Positions 7,941 to 15,523 are shown, counted from the first letter of the stretch. The stretch is DNA of 64,000 bases from Staphylococcus kloosii (GCF_003019255.1 NZ_CP027846.1:2294001-2358000); one strand, 5' to 3'. Translations and numbers: made by a program. The notes: generated from the letters alone by a model not told the origin.

Positions 7941-8239
7941 TTAGTCACCTCCCTAATTACGATTAATTAGAAGATATATTTATATTTTATCTATAATCAT
8001 TGAAAATTGCTAATAACTTAATGGTTCACTAGTCATATTTTCTTCATTTACGATGTTAGTACTATTATTTACTAGTCAAAATTATTATTTTTATCAATAA
8101 TGTCACTAAAATGTTGATTCATTTGTCTATTGAACACTTATAATAAATGATAAGATAAATACAATAAATATTCGATTATAATTTAACTTAAATTGTTTGA
8201 TTTATTAAATTTAAATTATTGAATAAGGAGGTTAATGTT

Positions 8240-8422
8240 ATGAGTTTACATTTCTTAATAGTATTTTGGCTATCTTTCATCTTTTTAGTGGCAGGTATCA
8301 TTACTTTTATTCTTTTCAAAAGAAAGAAACCTTCTGAAGGTAAAGATTCATTACTTGGAGTAACAGTAATGCTACTCATTTTTGGCATAGTTGGTATATT
8401 GTTCAGTCTAATATTTAGTTAA
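8240..8422 (+). CDS. Small two-helix membrane protein
   Basis: A 60-residue protein with helices at about 3-26 and 40-59, joined by a basic loop FKRKKPSEGKDS. I do not recognise a family. The ATG at 8240 follows AAGGAGG; an upstream TTG reading overlaps that box and is discarded. It is 38 bases before the next gene and may be cotranscribed with it. Confidence 0.6.
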   Translation: MSLHFLIVFWLSFIFLVAGIITFILFKRKKPSEGKDSLLGVTVMLLIFGIVGILFSLIFS

Positions 8423-8460
8423 CTATTATAATATTTTAAAATTTTCAGAGGTGACACCTT

Positions 8461-8712
8461 ATGCATTTACAAAACTTTCCTCAATGGCAAGTAATAAATA
8501 AAAGTACGAAAAAGTTTGCTATACAAGAGGAACAACAAAGTTTATCTATAGTTAGCCCTATTAATGATTATGCTTTCGCTATTTTAAACCAAGTATTTTT
8601 CACTATAACTGATAATGAAATAACTGAAGTAACGACAGAAAATAACAGTGATGAACTAACGATTGAAGTAGATAAAGAAAACGCCAGCATAACAATTATC
8701 GATAAAAACTGA
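8461..8712 (+). CDS. Hypothetical protein, 83 residues
   Basis: I do not recognise this protein. It is acidic and probably beta-rich, with alternating segments such as AFAILNQVFFTITDNEITEVTT, and no signal or membrane segment. An AGAGGTG box precedes the ATG. It follows the two-helix membrane gene at short distance and precedes the peptide genes at 8874, from which it is separated by a promoter. Confidence 0.55.
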   Translation: MHLQNFPQWQVINKSTKKFAIQEEQQSLSIVSPINDYAFAILNQVFFTITDNEITEVTTENNSDELTIEVDKENASITIIDKN

Positions 8713-8775
8713 TTATAAAATAGTTGCGCGCCACACTTATGCATCCTAACTGTCTGCTTAGAAGGATAAATTAAC

Positions 8776-8839
8776 ACTTACGATTTAAATTATACGACTT
8801 ACGAATAATTGCCCAAAACTAAGTTGTTACCTATATAAT
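8776..8839 (+). promoter_or_regulatory. Promoter with tandem 8-bp repeat ahead of the PSM-like genes
   Basis: ACTTACGA occurs at 8776-8783 and again at 8797-8804, exactly 21 bp apart (two helical turns). A -10 box TATAAT is at 8834-8839, but the -35 position (8811-8816, GCCCAA) does not fit consensus. This is the layout of an activator-dependent promoter. AgrA, which drives psm genes in other staphylococci through tandem repeats, is the obvious candidate by inference. Confidence 0.55.
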
Positions 8840-8873
8840 AAAGATAAGTTAAAACAAAGAAGGAGGTAACACT

Positions 8874-8942
8874 ATGGATTGGACAGAAATCGTAGGTGGT
8901 ATCATCAAAGTTGTCAAAACGATCGTAGATAGTTTTAAATAA
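8874..8942 (+). CDS. PSM-alpha-like amphipathic peptide 1
   Basis: A 22-codon gene with a perfect AGGAGGT box eight bases before ATG. The peptide begins MDWTEIVGG and ends KVVKTIVDSFK. Hydrophobic residues at 3, 6-7, 10-11, 13-14, 17-18 and 21 recur every three to four positions, giving an amphipathic helix with net charge near zero. Length, absence of a signal peptide, an N-terminal Met and a VVKTIVD core resemble alpha-type phenol-soluble modulins and delta-toxin. These are secreted by the Pmt ABC exporter and act as surfactants and cytolysins. Family assignment is by pattern only. Confidence 0.72.
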   Translation: MDWTEIVGGIIKVVKTIVDSFK

Positions 8943-8972
8943 TCTCATATAACTTCTAAGGAGGGCGTAAAC

Positions 8973-9038
8973 ATGGAATGGACTCAAATCGTAGATGGTG
9001 TCTTAAACGCTATTAAAGCAATTATAGATATCTTTTAA
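8973..9038 (+). CDS. PSM-alpha-like amphipathic peptide 2
   Basis: A 21-codon gene 30 bases after the first, with its own AAGGAGGG box. The peptide begins MEWTQIVDG and ends KAIIDIF, close in pattern to peptide 1 (M-x-W-T-x-I-V-x-G) and to the KAIIDIF ending of known PSM-alpha peptides. Its charge is about -2. The shared WT-IV-G start shows the pair arose by duplication. It is cotranscribed with peptide 1 and ends at the terminator at 9125. Confidence 0.72.
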   Translation: MEWTQIVDGVLNAIKAIIDIF

Positions 9039-9124
9039 TCATAAGCATAATTTCTTTTTTATAAAATAACTCTAAATATTCTATCGTAATTATTTACTAA
9101 AATTTTCTTTACAACTATATGCAG

Positions 9125-9161
9125 CCCAACATCTTACTATAAGATTGTTGGGTTCTTTTTT
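9125..9161 (+). terminator. Terminator of the PSM-like pair
   Basis: The stem CCCAACA/TGTTGGG with an inner CTT/AAG is followed by TTCTTTTTTATT. Confidence 0.8.
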
Positions 9162-9253
9162 ATTTTATAACACTACATATTTGTCTATTTTTGTAGAATT
9201 CGGGTAATGATTACTAAAGGTATTATTTAATTTAGTGATTGGGCGTGGTTAGA

Positions 9254-9382
9254 ATGAAATATGTAAAAAAAATACTATTACTTGTAACTGGCATATTTAT
9301 AGTACGCGCATTATTGTTGAATGTTAATGAAACTAGTGATGATAAAATTGAAAACAAAGTCAATGTTGAAGCAAAACGCTAA
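9254..9382 (+). CDS. Small membrane or secreted peptide, 42 residues
   Basis: The peptide has MKYVKKILLLVTGIFIVRA as a signal-like or membrane helix, followed by a polar acidic and basic tail (NETSDDKIENK). The ribosome site is weak (GTGG). The reading frame ends exactly at a good terminator, which supports it as a real transcript. I do not recognise a family. The architecture is similar to the 49-residue gene at 11343. Confidence 0.45.
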   Translation: MKYVKKILLLVTGIFIVRALLLNVNETSDDKIENKVNVEAKR

Positions 9383-9405
9383 AGTAAATTACTCTAGCGT
9401 TTTTT
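9375..9405 (+). terminator. Terminator of the 42-residue gene
   Basis: AACGCTA and TAGCGTT pair, with an inner AGTA/TACT, followed by TTTTTT. The stem overlaps the stop codon of the gene. Confidence 0.8.
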
Positions 9406-9443
9406 ATGTTAAAATTAATAAAAATCTGTAATGAGTTGATGAT

Positions 9444-10406
9444 ATGCACAAATTGAAACATACAATGGAGACCAAACAAGCATACATATATTTCCTCGCG
9501 GTAATTATGGGTATCATAATGGGTATTTCTTCCACATCAATTGCTACGTTTTTCAAAGAAATAACCACACCTGCTATCATAATTTTAATGATTAGTATGT
9601 TTTGCCAACTGCCATTAAATAGTTTAAAAAGCCAATTTACTAATTTGAAATTTATAATAGTCTTATTATTATCAAACTTTATTTTAATACCAATCTTGGT
9701 TTGGCTACTCATAACAATATTTAACATTCATTCTGGCCCCATTCAGATAGGGCTTTATTTAGTTTTACTAATGCCTTGTATTGATTACGTCATCGTTTTC
9801 ACTAGTTTAGGCAAAGGCAATGCAGCTATGTTGTTATTATGTACACCTTTATTGTTAATAGTACAAATCATTTTACTACCTGTTTACTTCACTATTTTTC
9901 TCACACATAACGTAAATAATTATATTGAGGTAACAACATTCTTATTAGCATTTATATTTTTTATTTTAATTCCGTTTATCTTTGCATTGCTTTTACAAAA
10001 GTTTAGCCACAACAACAAAGGATTAGATAATTTGAACCATGTAATGAGTTGGTTACCTGTTCCAATGATGGCTTTGGTACTTATAGCAGTAATCGCTTCT
10101 CAAATTTCATTTGTATTAAAAGATCTCACAGTTATCTATCAAATTATTCCAATTTATATTTGTTTTGCAATTATCGCACCTATAATCGGAAACCTATGCG
10201 CCAAACTATTTAAATTGGATATTGAGTTACGACGCACTATAGCTTTCAGTGCTACAACGAGAAACTCACTTGTCGTATTACCACTCGCCTTAACATTACC
10301 GCAAAATATAGCTATTACTGTAACTGCAATTATCGTTACACAAACTATTATTGAATTGATATTTGAAGTGATCTATATTCAAGTCATTCCTAAACTTATA
10401 AAATAA
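9444..10406 (+). CDS. ACR3/BASS-type transporter
   Basis: A 320-residue protein with about ten membrane spans. LMPCIDYVIVFTSLGKGNAAM contains C112 at the place of the conserved PC motif of ACR3 arsenite exporters, within the larger bile acid/sodium symporter superfamily. An arsenite or related anion efflux role is possible, but there is no arsR or arsC-like operon beside it, so the substrate is open. The ribosome site before ATG 9444 is weak; a second ATG at 9465 has none. It ends with a strong hairpin. Confidence 0.7.
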   Translation: MHKLKHTMETKQAYIYFLAVIMGIIMGISSTSIATFFKEITTPAIIILMISMFCQLPLNSLKSQFTNLKFIIVLLLSNFILIPILVWLLITIFNIHSGPIQIGLYLVLLMPCIDYVIVFTSLGKGNAAMLLLCTPLLLIVQIILLPVYFTIFLTHNVNNYIEVTTFLLAFIFFILIPFIFALLLQKFSHNNKGLDNLNHVMSWLPVPMMALVLIAVIASQISFVLKDLTVIYQIIPIYICFAIIAPIIGNLCAKLFKLDIELRRTIAFSATTRNSLVVLPLALTLPQNIAITVTAIIVTQTIIELIFEVIYIQVIPKLIK

Positions 10407-10444
10407 GGAGTATGTACCTATGATTAGATACATACTCCTCTTTT
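10406..10444 (+). terminator. Terminator of the ACR3/BASS gene
   Basis: A perfect 11-bp stem AGGAGTATGTA with its complement at 10429-10439 is followed by CTTTTA. The 5' arm begins just before or at the stop codon. Confidence 0.75.
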
Positions 10445-10458
10445 AAAATCTTACTTCA

Positions 10459-10902
10459 TTATAATTTAGTATAGTCTTGGCCATGTAACATCCATCTCAC
10501 GTTATATTTGTCGGTAAATGAGCCCATTTTACCACCCCAAAATTGTTCTTCCAATGGCATTTCTACGTTAATAGTGTCGTGATCTTTTACACGGTCATAT
10601 AATGCTTCTACTTCTCTTACATCCGCTTCATTATTAATATCATAATCAATTAGTAAAGAAATTGATTCATTTATAGCAGAAGGCTTTCCAAAAGAATCAG
10701 AAGCTAATATCGTCGTTCCTGCAATTTTAAAATCCGAATGCATCGTTGCATTATTAGCTTCGTCTTCGGATATTCCAAAATTGCTAGCCTGTTGTGGATC
10801 TACGGGCAAACGTTTTACATCAGTTGCCCCAAAAACTTCTTCGTAATATGCGATTGCTTCTTTTGTGTTATCAAATGCTAAATATGGAAATAATGCTGTC
10901 AT
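10459..10902 (-). CDS. PhnB-like VOC-family protein
   Basis: A 147-residue vicinal-oxygen-chelate fold protein. FPYLAFDNTKEAIAYYEEVFGA at the N-terminus, HSDFKIAGTTILASDS in the middle and EEQFWGGKMGSFTDKYNVRWMLH at the end form the PhnB-like pattern. The family has two beta-alpha-beta-beta-beta units and binds metal or small ligands; many members have no known substrate. The second of two adjacent ATG codons is chosen because GAGGTG overlaps the first too closely. It converges with the transporter gene. Confidence 0.8.
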   Translation of the reverse strand: MTALFPYLAFDNTKEAIAYYEEVFGATDVKRLPVDPQQASNFGISEDEANNATMHSDFKIAGTTILASDSFGKPSAINESISLLIDYDINNEADVREVEALYDRVKDHDTINVEMPLEEQFWGGKMGSFTDKYNVRWMLHGQDYTKL

Positions 10903-11342
10903 CATTGCACCTCAAATTTTGATATAGTCTATCTTTATTTTTAAATACTACAAGTTTTACCCTTTTTTATTTAAATCACTCATATTAAATTGAAGAAGAT
11001 CGTAATTGGTTAGGATGGATTATAACTACATATCTGTAAGCGACTTATTGTATTCACTTTTTATTGTGTATATATCGATAAAATAGTAAAATTAATTTAA
11101 TAAGTTTTATACTTTTTAGTGTACCTATACACCTTTTGATGTTTTGATATACATACGGTGTGGAATACGTCAAATAGTATATACTTATAGTATTTTAACC
11201 ATACTGACTTAATTATTTAAACTTAATAATTAATATTTAGTTTTTTATTATATTATTTATACTACAAAATTTATCGCAAATAACTAAGTAAGTTTAAAAA
11301 TTTAGTCTGTTATACAAAACATATTTTTAGGGGTGGACCATT
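10903..11342. other. Intergenic stretch without genes
   Basis: No supported coding region on either strand. The DNA is very AT-rich. It has imperfect repeats around TATACTTATAGTATT near 11180 and presumably carries the promoters of the flanking divergent genes, but no box could be assigned with confidence. Confidence 0.5.
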
Positions 11343-11492
11343 ATGAGAAAAATATTGTTATATGTTTTTATAGCTTCTCTTAGCATTTTAAGTTTTAAAT
11401 TTTTAAATGCAAATGCGACTAAAAACGCATCACCTTCGGACGATCATGATGAAATTGAAGAAGATGAAGATCGTACAGATGACCAATTTTAA
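11343..11492 (+). CDS. Small secreted acidic peptide, 49 residues
   Basis: A good GGGGTGG box precedes ATG. Residues 1-25 form a signal peptide (MRKILLYVFIASLSIL then FKFLNANA), with probable cleavage after ANA. The mature part is about 24 residues and strongly acidic (DDHDEIEEDEDRTDD). I do not recognise a family. A strong terminator follows directly. It is a single-gene unit with a long upstream region. Confidence 0.6.
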   Translation: MRKILLYVFIASLSILSFKFLNANATKNASPSDDHDEIEEDEDRTDDQF

Positions 11493-11504
11493 ATTGTTTT
11501 AATT

Positions 11505-11531
11505 GCCTTCTTATTATATGAAGGCTTTTTT
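11505..11531 (+). terminator. Terminator of the acidic peptide gene
   Basis: GCCTTC and GAAGGC pair around a 9-nt loop, followed by TTTTTT. Confidence 0.85.
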
Positions 11532-11551
11532 ATTTGTCTAATATTTTATAC

Positions 11552-11590
11552 AAAAAAATCTATAACAATGGTTAATCATTGTTATAGATT
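11552..11590 (-). terminator. Terminator of the GlsB-like gene
   Basis: AATCTATAACAATG and its complement at 11577-11590 form a 14-bp stem, followed on minus by seven T. Confidence 0.85.
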
Positions 11591-11599
11591 CAAAATACA

Positions 11600-11848
11600 T
11601 TATTTTCTTAATGCTTTTAGTATAAATGATACAATTAAAATTAAAACAATTGCACCGATTAATGCTGGAATAATAGGTACGCCACCTAAAACTGGTCCCC
11701 AAGTACCTAATAATTTACCACCTATAAATGAACCAATTAAACCGGCAATAATGTTACCTAAGATTCCGCCTGGGATGTCTTTACCAAGGATTGCGCCAGC
11801 TAACCAGCCGATTAATCCTCCGACTATAATCATAATTATAAAGCCCAT
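11600..11848 (-). CDS. GlsB/YeaQ/YmgE-family stress membrane protein
   Basis: An 82-residue protein with three hydrophobic, glycine-rich segments. GGLIGWLAGAILGKDIPGG at the N-terminus and GNIIAGLIGSFIGG in the middle are the signature of the transglycosylase-associated (GlsB/YeaQ/YmgE) family. The family is linked to general stress and envelope function, without a known activity. The start follows AGGAGG. A sigma-B type promoter lies 50 bases upstream, consistent with stress induction. Confidence 0.88.
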   Translation of the reverse strand: MGFIIMIIVGGLIGWLAGAILGKDIPGGILGNIIAGLIGSFIGGKLLGTWGPVLGGVPIIPALIGAIVLILIVSFILKALRK

Positions 11849-11898
11849 GACTTAATTCCTCCTAAACATATATTGTGTATAGTATTTCCATATATATG

Positions 11899-11923
11899 TT
11901 ACCCTTACAACATTAACTAAAAC
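11899..11923 (-). promoter_or_regulatory. Sigma-B-type promoter of the GlsB-like gene
   Basis: On minus, GTTTTA (plus 11918-11923), a 13-bp spacer and GGGTAA (plus 11899-11904) fit the sigma-B consensus GTTTAA-N12-15-GGGTAT with one mismatch in each box. Confidence 0.6.
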
Positions 11924-12032
11924 GTAGTTATAGCAAAGAATTTGAGCATTTTTTTAACCTAATATTGTGAATTTTCCAGAAATGTTGTTCGACACTAATT
12001 TTAAAAACATTTCATATGATACACTTTAGTAA

Positions 12033-13058
12033 TTAAATGGCATTAATTAATTTTTCAACATCTTCTTTTTTAGTAGACCAACTTGTACATAGCCTAATCA
12101 CGATTTTTTCAGGGCTTAATTTTTCCCAAATTTGAAAAGCAAAGTCTTTACTTAACATTTCCATTTGTTGGTGTGAAATTATCGGGAACAATTGATTTGT
12201 TGGTGAGTCATATTGCATTGTGACCCCTTTTTGTTGTAATTCTGACTTGAGTAAGTCAGCCATTTCAAGCGCATGACGCCCTAACTGAATATATAAATTA
12301 TCTTGGAATAACGTTGTAAATTGAATACCTAAAAGTCTTCCTTTTGCTAATAAGCCACCATGTTGTTTCATCATATATCTAAAATCTTGTTTTAAATCAT
12401 TATGCGTTATAACAATCGCTTCGCCAAAAAGTGCACCTACTTTCGTGCCACCTATGTAAAATACGTCTGTTAATTTAGTTAAATCATTTAACGTTAGATC
12501 ATTACTATCTGAAGCTAATCCATATCCTAAACGTGCACCATCTACCATTAAATAAAGATTGTTACTTTGACACACATTATAAATATCAGTAAGTTCCTTT
12601 TTTGAATATAAACTACCTAATTCAGTAGGTTGTGATAAATAAACTAATTTGGGCTGTGGGATGTGTTCGTGTGTAGCATCATCCCAATAATCCGCTACAT
12701 ATTTAGTAATTTGTGCGGCTGAAAGCTTTCCATTATCATTAGTTAATTCAATAACTTTGTGCCCTGTTGCTTCAATAGCTCCAGTTTCATGTACTGCTAT
12801 GTGTCCAGTATCAGCTGAAATAACTGCCTGATATGGTCTTAAAATCGAAGCTATAATCGTCGTATTTGCTTGTGTTCCCCCTACCATTAGATGTACGTCA
12901 ATATCGTCGTTATCACATGCTTGTTTAATTAAAGTTTGCGCACTTTCAGTGTACTTATCAGTTCCATAGCCAGGCAATTGTTCTTCATTAGTTTTATATA
13001 AAGCATCTAAAATTGCAGTGTGACCACCAGCAACATAATCATTATCAAATCTAATCAT
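12033..13058 (-). CDS. Low-specificity L-threonine aldolase
   Basis: A 341-residue PLP enzyme of the threonine aldolase/beta-eliminating lyase family, cleaving threonine or allo-threonine to glycine and acetaldehyde. GGTQANTTII at 60-69 binds the cofactor phosphate, VDGARLGYG has the aspartate D173, and IGGTKVGALFGEA gives the Schiff-base lysine K206. The ATG at 13058 follows AGAGGG; earlier in-frame TTG is not needed. It overlaps the end of the MarR gene by eight bases, so the two are translationally coupled and the regulator probably controls it. Confidence 0.9.
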   Translation of the reverse strand: MIRFDNDYVAGGHTAILDALYKTNEEQLPGYGTDKYTESAQTLIKQACDNDDIDVHLMVGGTQANTTIIASILRPYQAVISADTGHIAVHETGAIEATGHKVIELTNDNGKLSAAQITKYVADYWDDATHEHIPQPKLVYLSQPTELGSLYSKKELTDIYNVCQSNNLYLMVDGARLGYGLASDSNDLTLNDLTKLTDVFYIGGTKVGALFGEAIVITHNDLKQDFRYMMKQHGGLLAKGRLLGIQFTTLFQDNLYIQLGRHALEMADLLKSELQQKGVTMQYDSPTNQLFPIISHQQMEMLSKDFAFQIWEKLSPEKIVIRLCTSWSTKKEDVEKLINAI

Positions 13059-13488
13059 TTTTATTCCCTCTTTCAAAAATAGACATAATTTCCATCATAT
13101 TTTTATTTATTGTGAAAATTTCTGTTTCATCTAATCCATCAATCATTTGGTTTACTTGTTTATTTGATGCTTCATTTAAATAATCAAATAATTCATTACC
13201 TTCAGTAGTCAATTTGATTATTTTACTACGACTATCTGTGGGCGACGTTACTTTCTCTATTAACCCTTTTTTATTAAATCTACTTAATACTCTACTTAAA
13301 TATCCCTTATCTATATTTAAAGTTTGAACGATTTCATTAGCGATACAATCATGACGAATACCTATCTCGATAATGACCCTTGCCTCAGTAAACGTATAAT
13401 TACTATCAAACTTATTAGTACTAAAGACATCTAATTTATTTGTGTAATACCTATTAAACTCTCTTATATTGTTAATAATTTCCTTCAT
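13051..13488 (-). CDS. MarR-family transcriptional regulator
   Basis: A 145-residue winged-helix protein. Residues about 30-100 hold the MarR core: TFTEARVIIEIG, then NEIVQTLNIDKGYLSRVLSRF as recognition helix and KVTSPTDSRSKIIKLTTEG as the wing. The ligand is unknown. Its start follows AGGAGGG. A long palindrome 29 bases upstream is the likely operator, giving autoregulation and control of the coupled aldolase and perhaps the divergent acetyltransferase. Confidence 0.88.
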   Translation of the reverse strand: MKEIINNIREFNRYYTNKLDVFSTNKFDSNYTFTEARVIIEIGIRHDCIANEIVQTLNIDKGYLSRVLSRFNKKGLIEKVTSPTDSRSKIIKLTTEGNELFDYLNEASNKQVNQMIDGLDETEIFTINKNMMEIMSIFERGNKND

Positions 13489-13516
13489 GTCACCCTCCTG
13501 CTTAATTAATATAACG

Positions 13517-13543
13517 ATTTTAGTTGACTAAGTCAATTAAAAT
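13517..13543. promoter_or_regulatory. Palindromic MarR-type operator
   Basis: A 27-bp near-perfect palindrome centred on 13530: arms ATTTTA-g-TTGAC and GTCAA-t-TAAAAT around TAA. The outer and inner blocks match exactly, with one mismatch per arm. It sits between the divergent MarR and acetyltransferase genes. Confidence 0.75.
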
Positions 13544-13619
13544 TAACGTAAGTAATAGAATATTTATAATATCAAAATATGGTAATATGGAGAAAATTAA
13601 CGAGAGAGGTTCGCTACTT

Positions 13620-14054
13620 ATGGAATTATTAATTAAACCAACGACACAACTTACTAATTTAGAATTAATCAATATATTTATCGAAAGAACAAAAGTATTT
13701 GTAGTGGAACAAAATGCCGCTTATCAAGAAGTTGATGAAGCTGACAAAGATGCCAAACATGTTTTTTTCAAAGAACAGGACGACATTGTAGCATATACTA
13801 GAATTATTAATGATGAGGATGCAGTTGCATTTGGTCGAGTACTCGTGAATGAATCTTATAGAGGTCAAAATTTAGGTAGAAAAATTGTAACAGCAACTTT
13901 AGACGAAATTAATGCTAATTATGATACAAAGAACGTTCGTATTTCAGCTCAAGCAAGATTACAAAAATTTTATGAATCATTTGGTTTTAAAGTGGCTTCA
14001 GAAGTTTATTTAGAAGATAATATTCCGCACATCGCAATGACATTGAATTTATAA
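13620..14054 (+). CDS. ElaA-like GNAT acetyltransferase, copy 1
   Basis: A 144-residue GNAT protein. KVFVVEQNAAYQEVDEADKDAKHV is the ElaA N-terminal pattern, VAFGRVLVNESYRGQNLGRKIV carries the acetyl-CoA loop (YRGQNLGR), and LQKFYESFGF is motif B. It is clearly paralogous to the gene at 24772 along the full length, and that copy begins MELIVKETSDLTNLEL, which supports ATG 13620 as the start. A GAGAGG box precedes it. The substrate is unknown. It may share the MarR operator region. Confidence 0.85.
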   Translation: MELLIKPTTQLTNLELINIFIERTKVFVVEQNAAYQEVDEADKDAKHVFFKEQDDIVAYTRIINDEDAVAFGRVLVNESYRGQNLGRKIVTATLDEINANYDTKNVRISAQARLQKFYESFGFKVASEVYLEDNIPHIAMTLNL

Positions 14055-14131
14055 ACTAAATAAAAATGTCGCAACTCATGTGATAATGAGACACGACACT
14101 TAATTATATTGATAAAATGTTATTTTATATG

Positions 14132-14323
14132 TTAAAAAAACGGAATAACTTTACTAGCTTCAATAATATCTTGTGTATAGAAAAATTGTTTCCCTTCGCC
14201 AGTATAGGCAGGATTAAGGATCATATTAGCTTTAGCATTATAAAGCCATTCCGGATTAATTCCACTATTTAAAATGTCTTGAAACTCTTGGAAATCCTTA
14301 TTCCAATTTATGTTAAGTTTCAT
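14132..14323 (-). CDS. Small protein with a LexA-controlled promoter
   Basis: A 63-residue soluble protein, with aromatic and asparagine-rich segments (NINWNKDFQEFQDILN, NPEWLYNAKANMILNP, GKQFFYTQDIIEASKV). I do not recognise a family. The start is clear from GAGGTG. Its promoter is near-consensus and has a LexA box lodged between the -35 and -10 boxes, so it should be induced by DNA damage. It is a single gene divergent from the S66 peptidase, with no helicase or nuclease beside it. Confidence 0.65.
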   Translation of the reverse strand: MKLNINWNKDFQEFQDILNSGINPEWLYNAKANMILNPAYTGEGKQFFYTQDIIEASKVIPFF

Positions 14324-14340
14324 AAAATCACCTCAAGACC

Positions 14341-14369
14341 ATAATAGAACAAACGTTCGCTTTTGTAAA
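14341..14369 (-). promoter_or_regulatory. Sigma-A promoter with LexA (SOS) box in the spacer
   Basis: On minus: -35 TTTACA (plus 14364-14369), 17-bp spacer, -10 TATTAT (plus 14341-14346). The spacer contains GAACGTTTGTTC (plus 14347-14358), preceded by C, which matches the Gram-positive LexA half-sites CGAAC and GTTC. LexA bound there would block the promoter. Confidence 0.75.
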
Positions 14370-14460
14370 GTGACATATACAATATAATGATATTTTAAAT
14401 AGTATTGCAGTTAATGTATTATATGTTATATTTTATTTCAAAATTCCGAGGTGATTTACT

Positions 14461-15495
14461 ATGAGTAGAGTTAACGTACCTAAAAAATTAAATTATGGTG
14501 ACACCATTGCTTTTGTTGCTTTGTCTTCAGGTCTAGCAGGCGAAAAAGGTATTAACTGGAGAGTCGATTTAGCTAAAGAAAGATTAGAAAACATGGGGTT
14601 TATTGTTAAAATAATGCCACATACTTTATGCGATAAAGAATTTATTTATAATCACCCAGAATTAAGAGCACAAGACTTAATGGATGCATTTCTCGATCAA
14701 AATATAAAAGCCATTATTACAACTACAGGTGGGAACGATAGTATACGTATGCTCCCTCACCTTAATTTTGAAAGTATTGCTTCAAATCCTAAAATTTTTA
14801 CAGGTTTTTCAGATAGTACAATTACCCATTTAATATGCCAAAAGTGTAATCTAGTTAGTTATTATGGTATTGATGTCTTACATGATTTAGCCGAAAATGT
14901 TCACATTCCACAATTCACTTTAGACTATTTTACTAAGGTATTTATGAACAACAAGTTAATATCAAACATTCAAGCTCCTTCAACTATTAAAAAACAGGGT
15001 CTTCGTTGGGACTATAATAAAAAAGATATTGAACGTGAAGATATTATTAACTCGCCTTTAGAGTTTTTAAACAGTAACAATATTGGAACAGGAAGATTAA
15101 TCGGTGGTTGTTTAGAAGTGTTAAATATTGCAAAAGGAACTGTAATATTTCCTAGTTTAGAACATTTCGAAGGAACAATTTTCTTCATAGAAACATCTGG
15201 AGTTAAGTCTCCACCTTGGTTATTCGAAGACAGTTTAAGAAATCTAGGAGCTATAGGTATCTTAAATAAGATTAATGGTTTAATAGTAGGTAAACCATTT
15301 GATTCTATATATTATGAAGAGTATAAAGAAGTACTATTAAAAATTCTAGCAGAGTTTCATTGTACTGAACTCCCAGTAATTTTCAATTTTCCAATTGGTC
15401 ATAATGAACCAAAGACGATTTTACCTATAGGTATTACTGCGCAAATCAATCCAATTAGGCATACTTTTTCATTATTGGAACCTACTGTTAAGTAG
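14461..15495 (+). CDS. S66-family peptidase (LD-carboxypeptidase/MccF-like)
   Basis: A 344-residue protein of the S66 serine peptidase family. TTTGGNDSIRMLPHL near 88-101 and the nucleophile elbow GFSDST with S117 are present, as are the later FFIETSG glutamate near 243 and the GHNEP histidine near 317, completing the Ser-Glu-His triad. S66 enzymes are either LD-carboxypeptidases in murein recycling or MccF proteins that cleave microcin C-type antibiotics. The ELL-type gene neighbourhood gives no decision. A GAGGTGA box sets the start. Confidence 0.88.
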   Translation: MSRVNVPKKLNYGDTIAFVALSSGLAGEKGINWRVDLAKERLENMGFIVKIMPHTLCDKEFIYNHPELRAQDLMDAFLDQNIKAIITTTGGNDSIRMLPHLNFESIASNPKIFTGFSDSTITHLICQKCNLVSYYGIDVLHDLAENVHIPQFTLDYFTKVFMNNKLISNIQAPSTIKKQGLRWDYNKKDIEREDIINSPLEFLNSNNIGTGRLIGGCLEVLNIAKGTVIFPSLEHFEGTIFFIETSGVKSPPWLFEDSLRNLGAIGILNKINGLIVGKPFDSIYYEEYKEVLLKILAEFHCTELPVIFNFPIGHNEPKTILPIGITAQINPIRHTFSLLEPTVK

Positions 15496-15523
15496 TAGAT
15501 CTTCCCTTATAAAAAAATGATAT

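Noticed and set aside
13524..13619. N-terminal extension of acetyltransferase copy 1
   Set aside because: The extra codons overlap the MarR operator, lack a ribosome site, and are absent from the paralogue.
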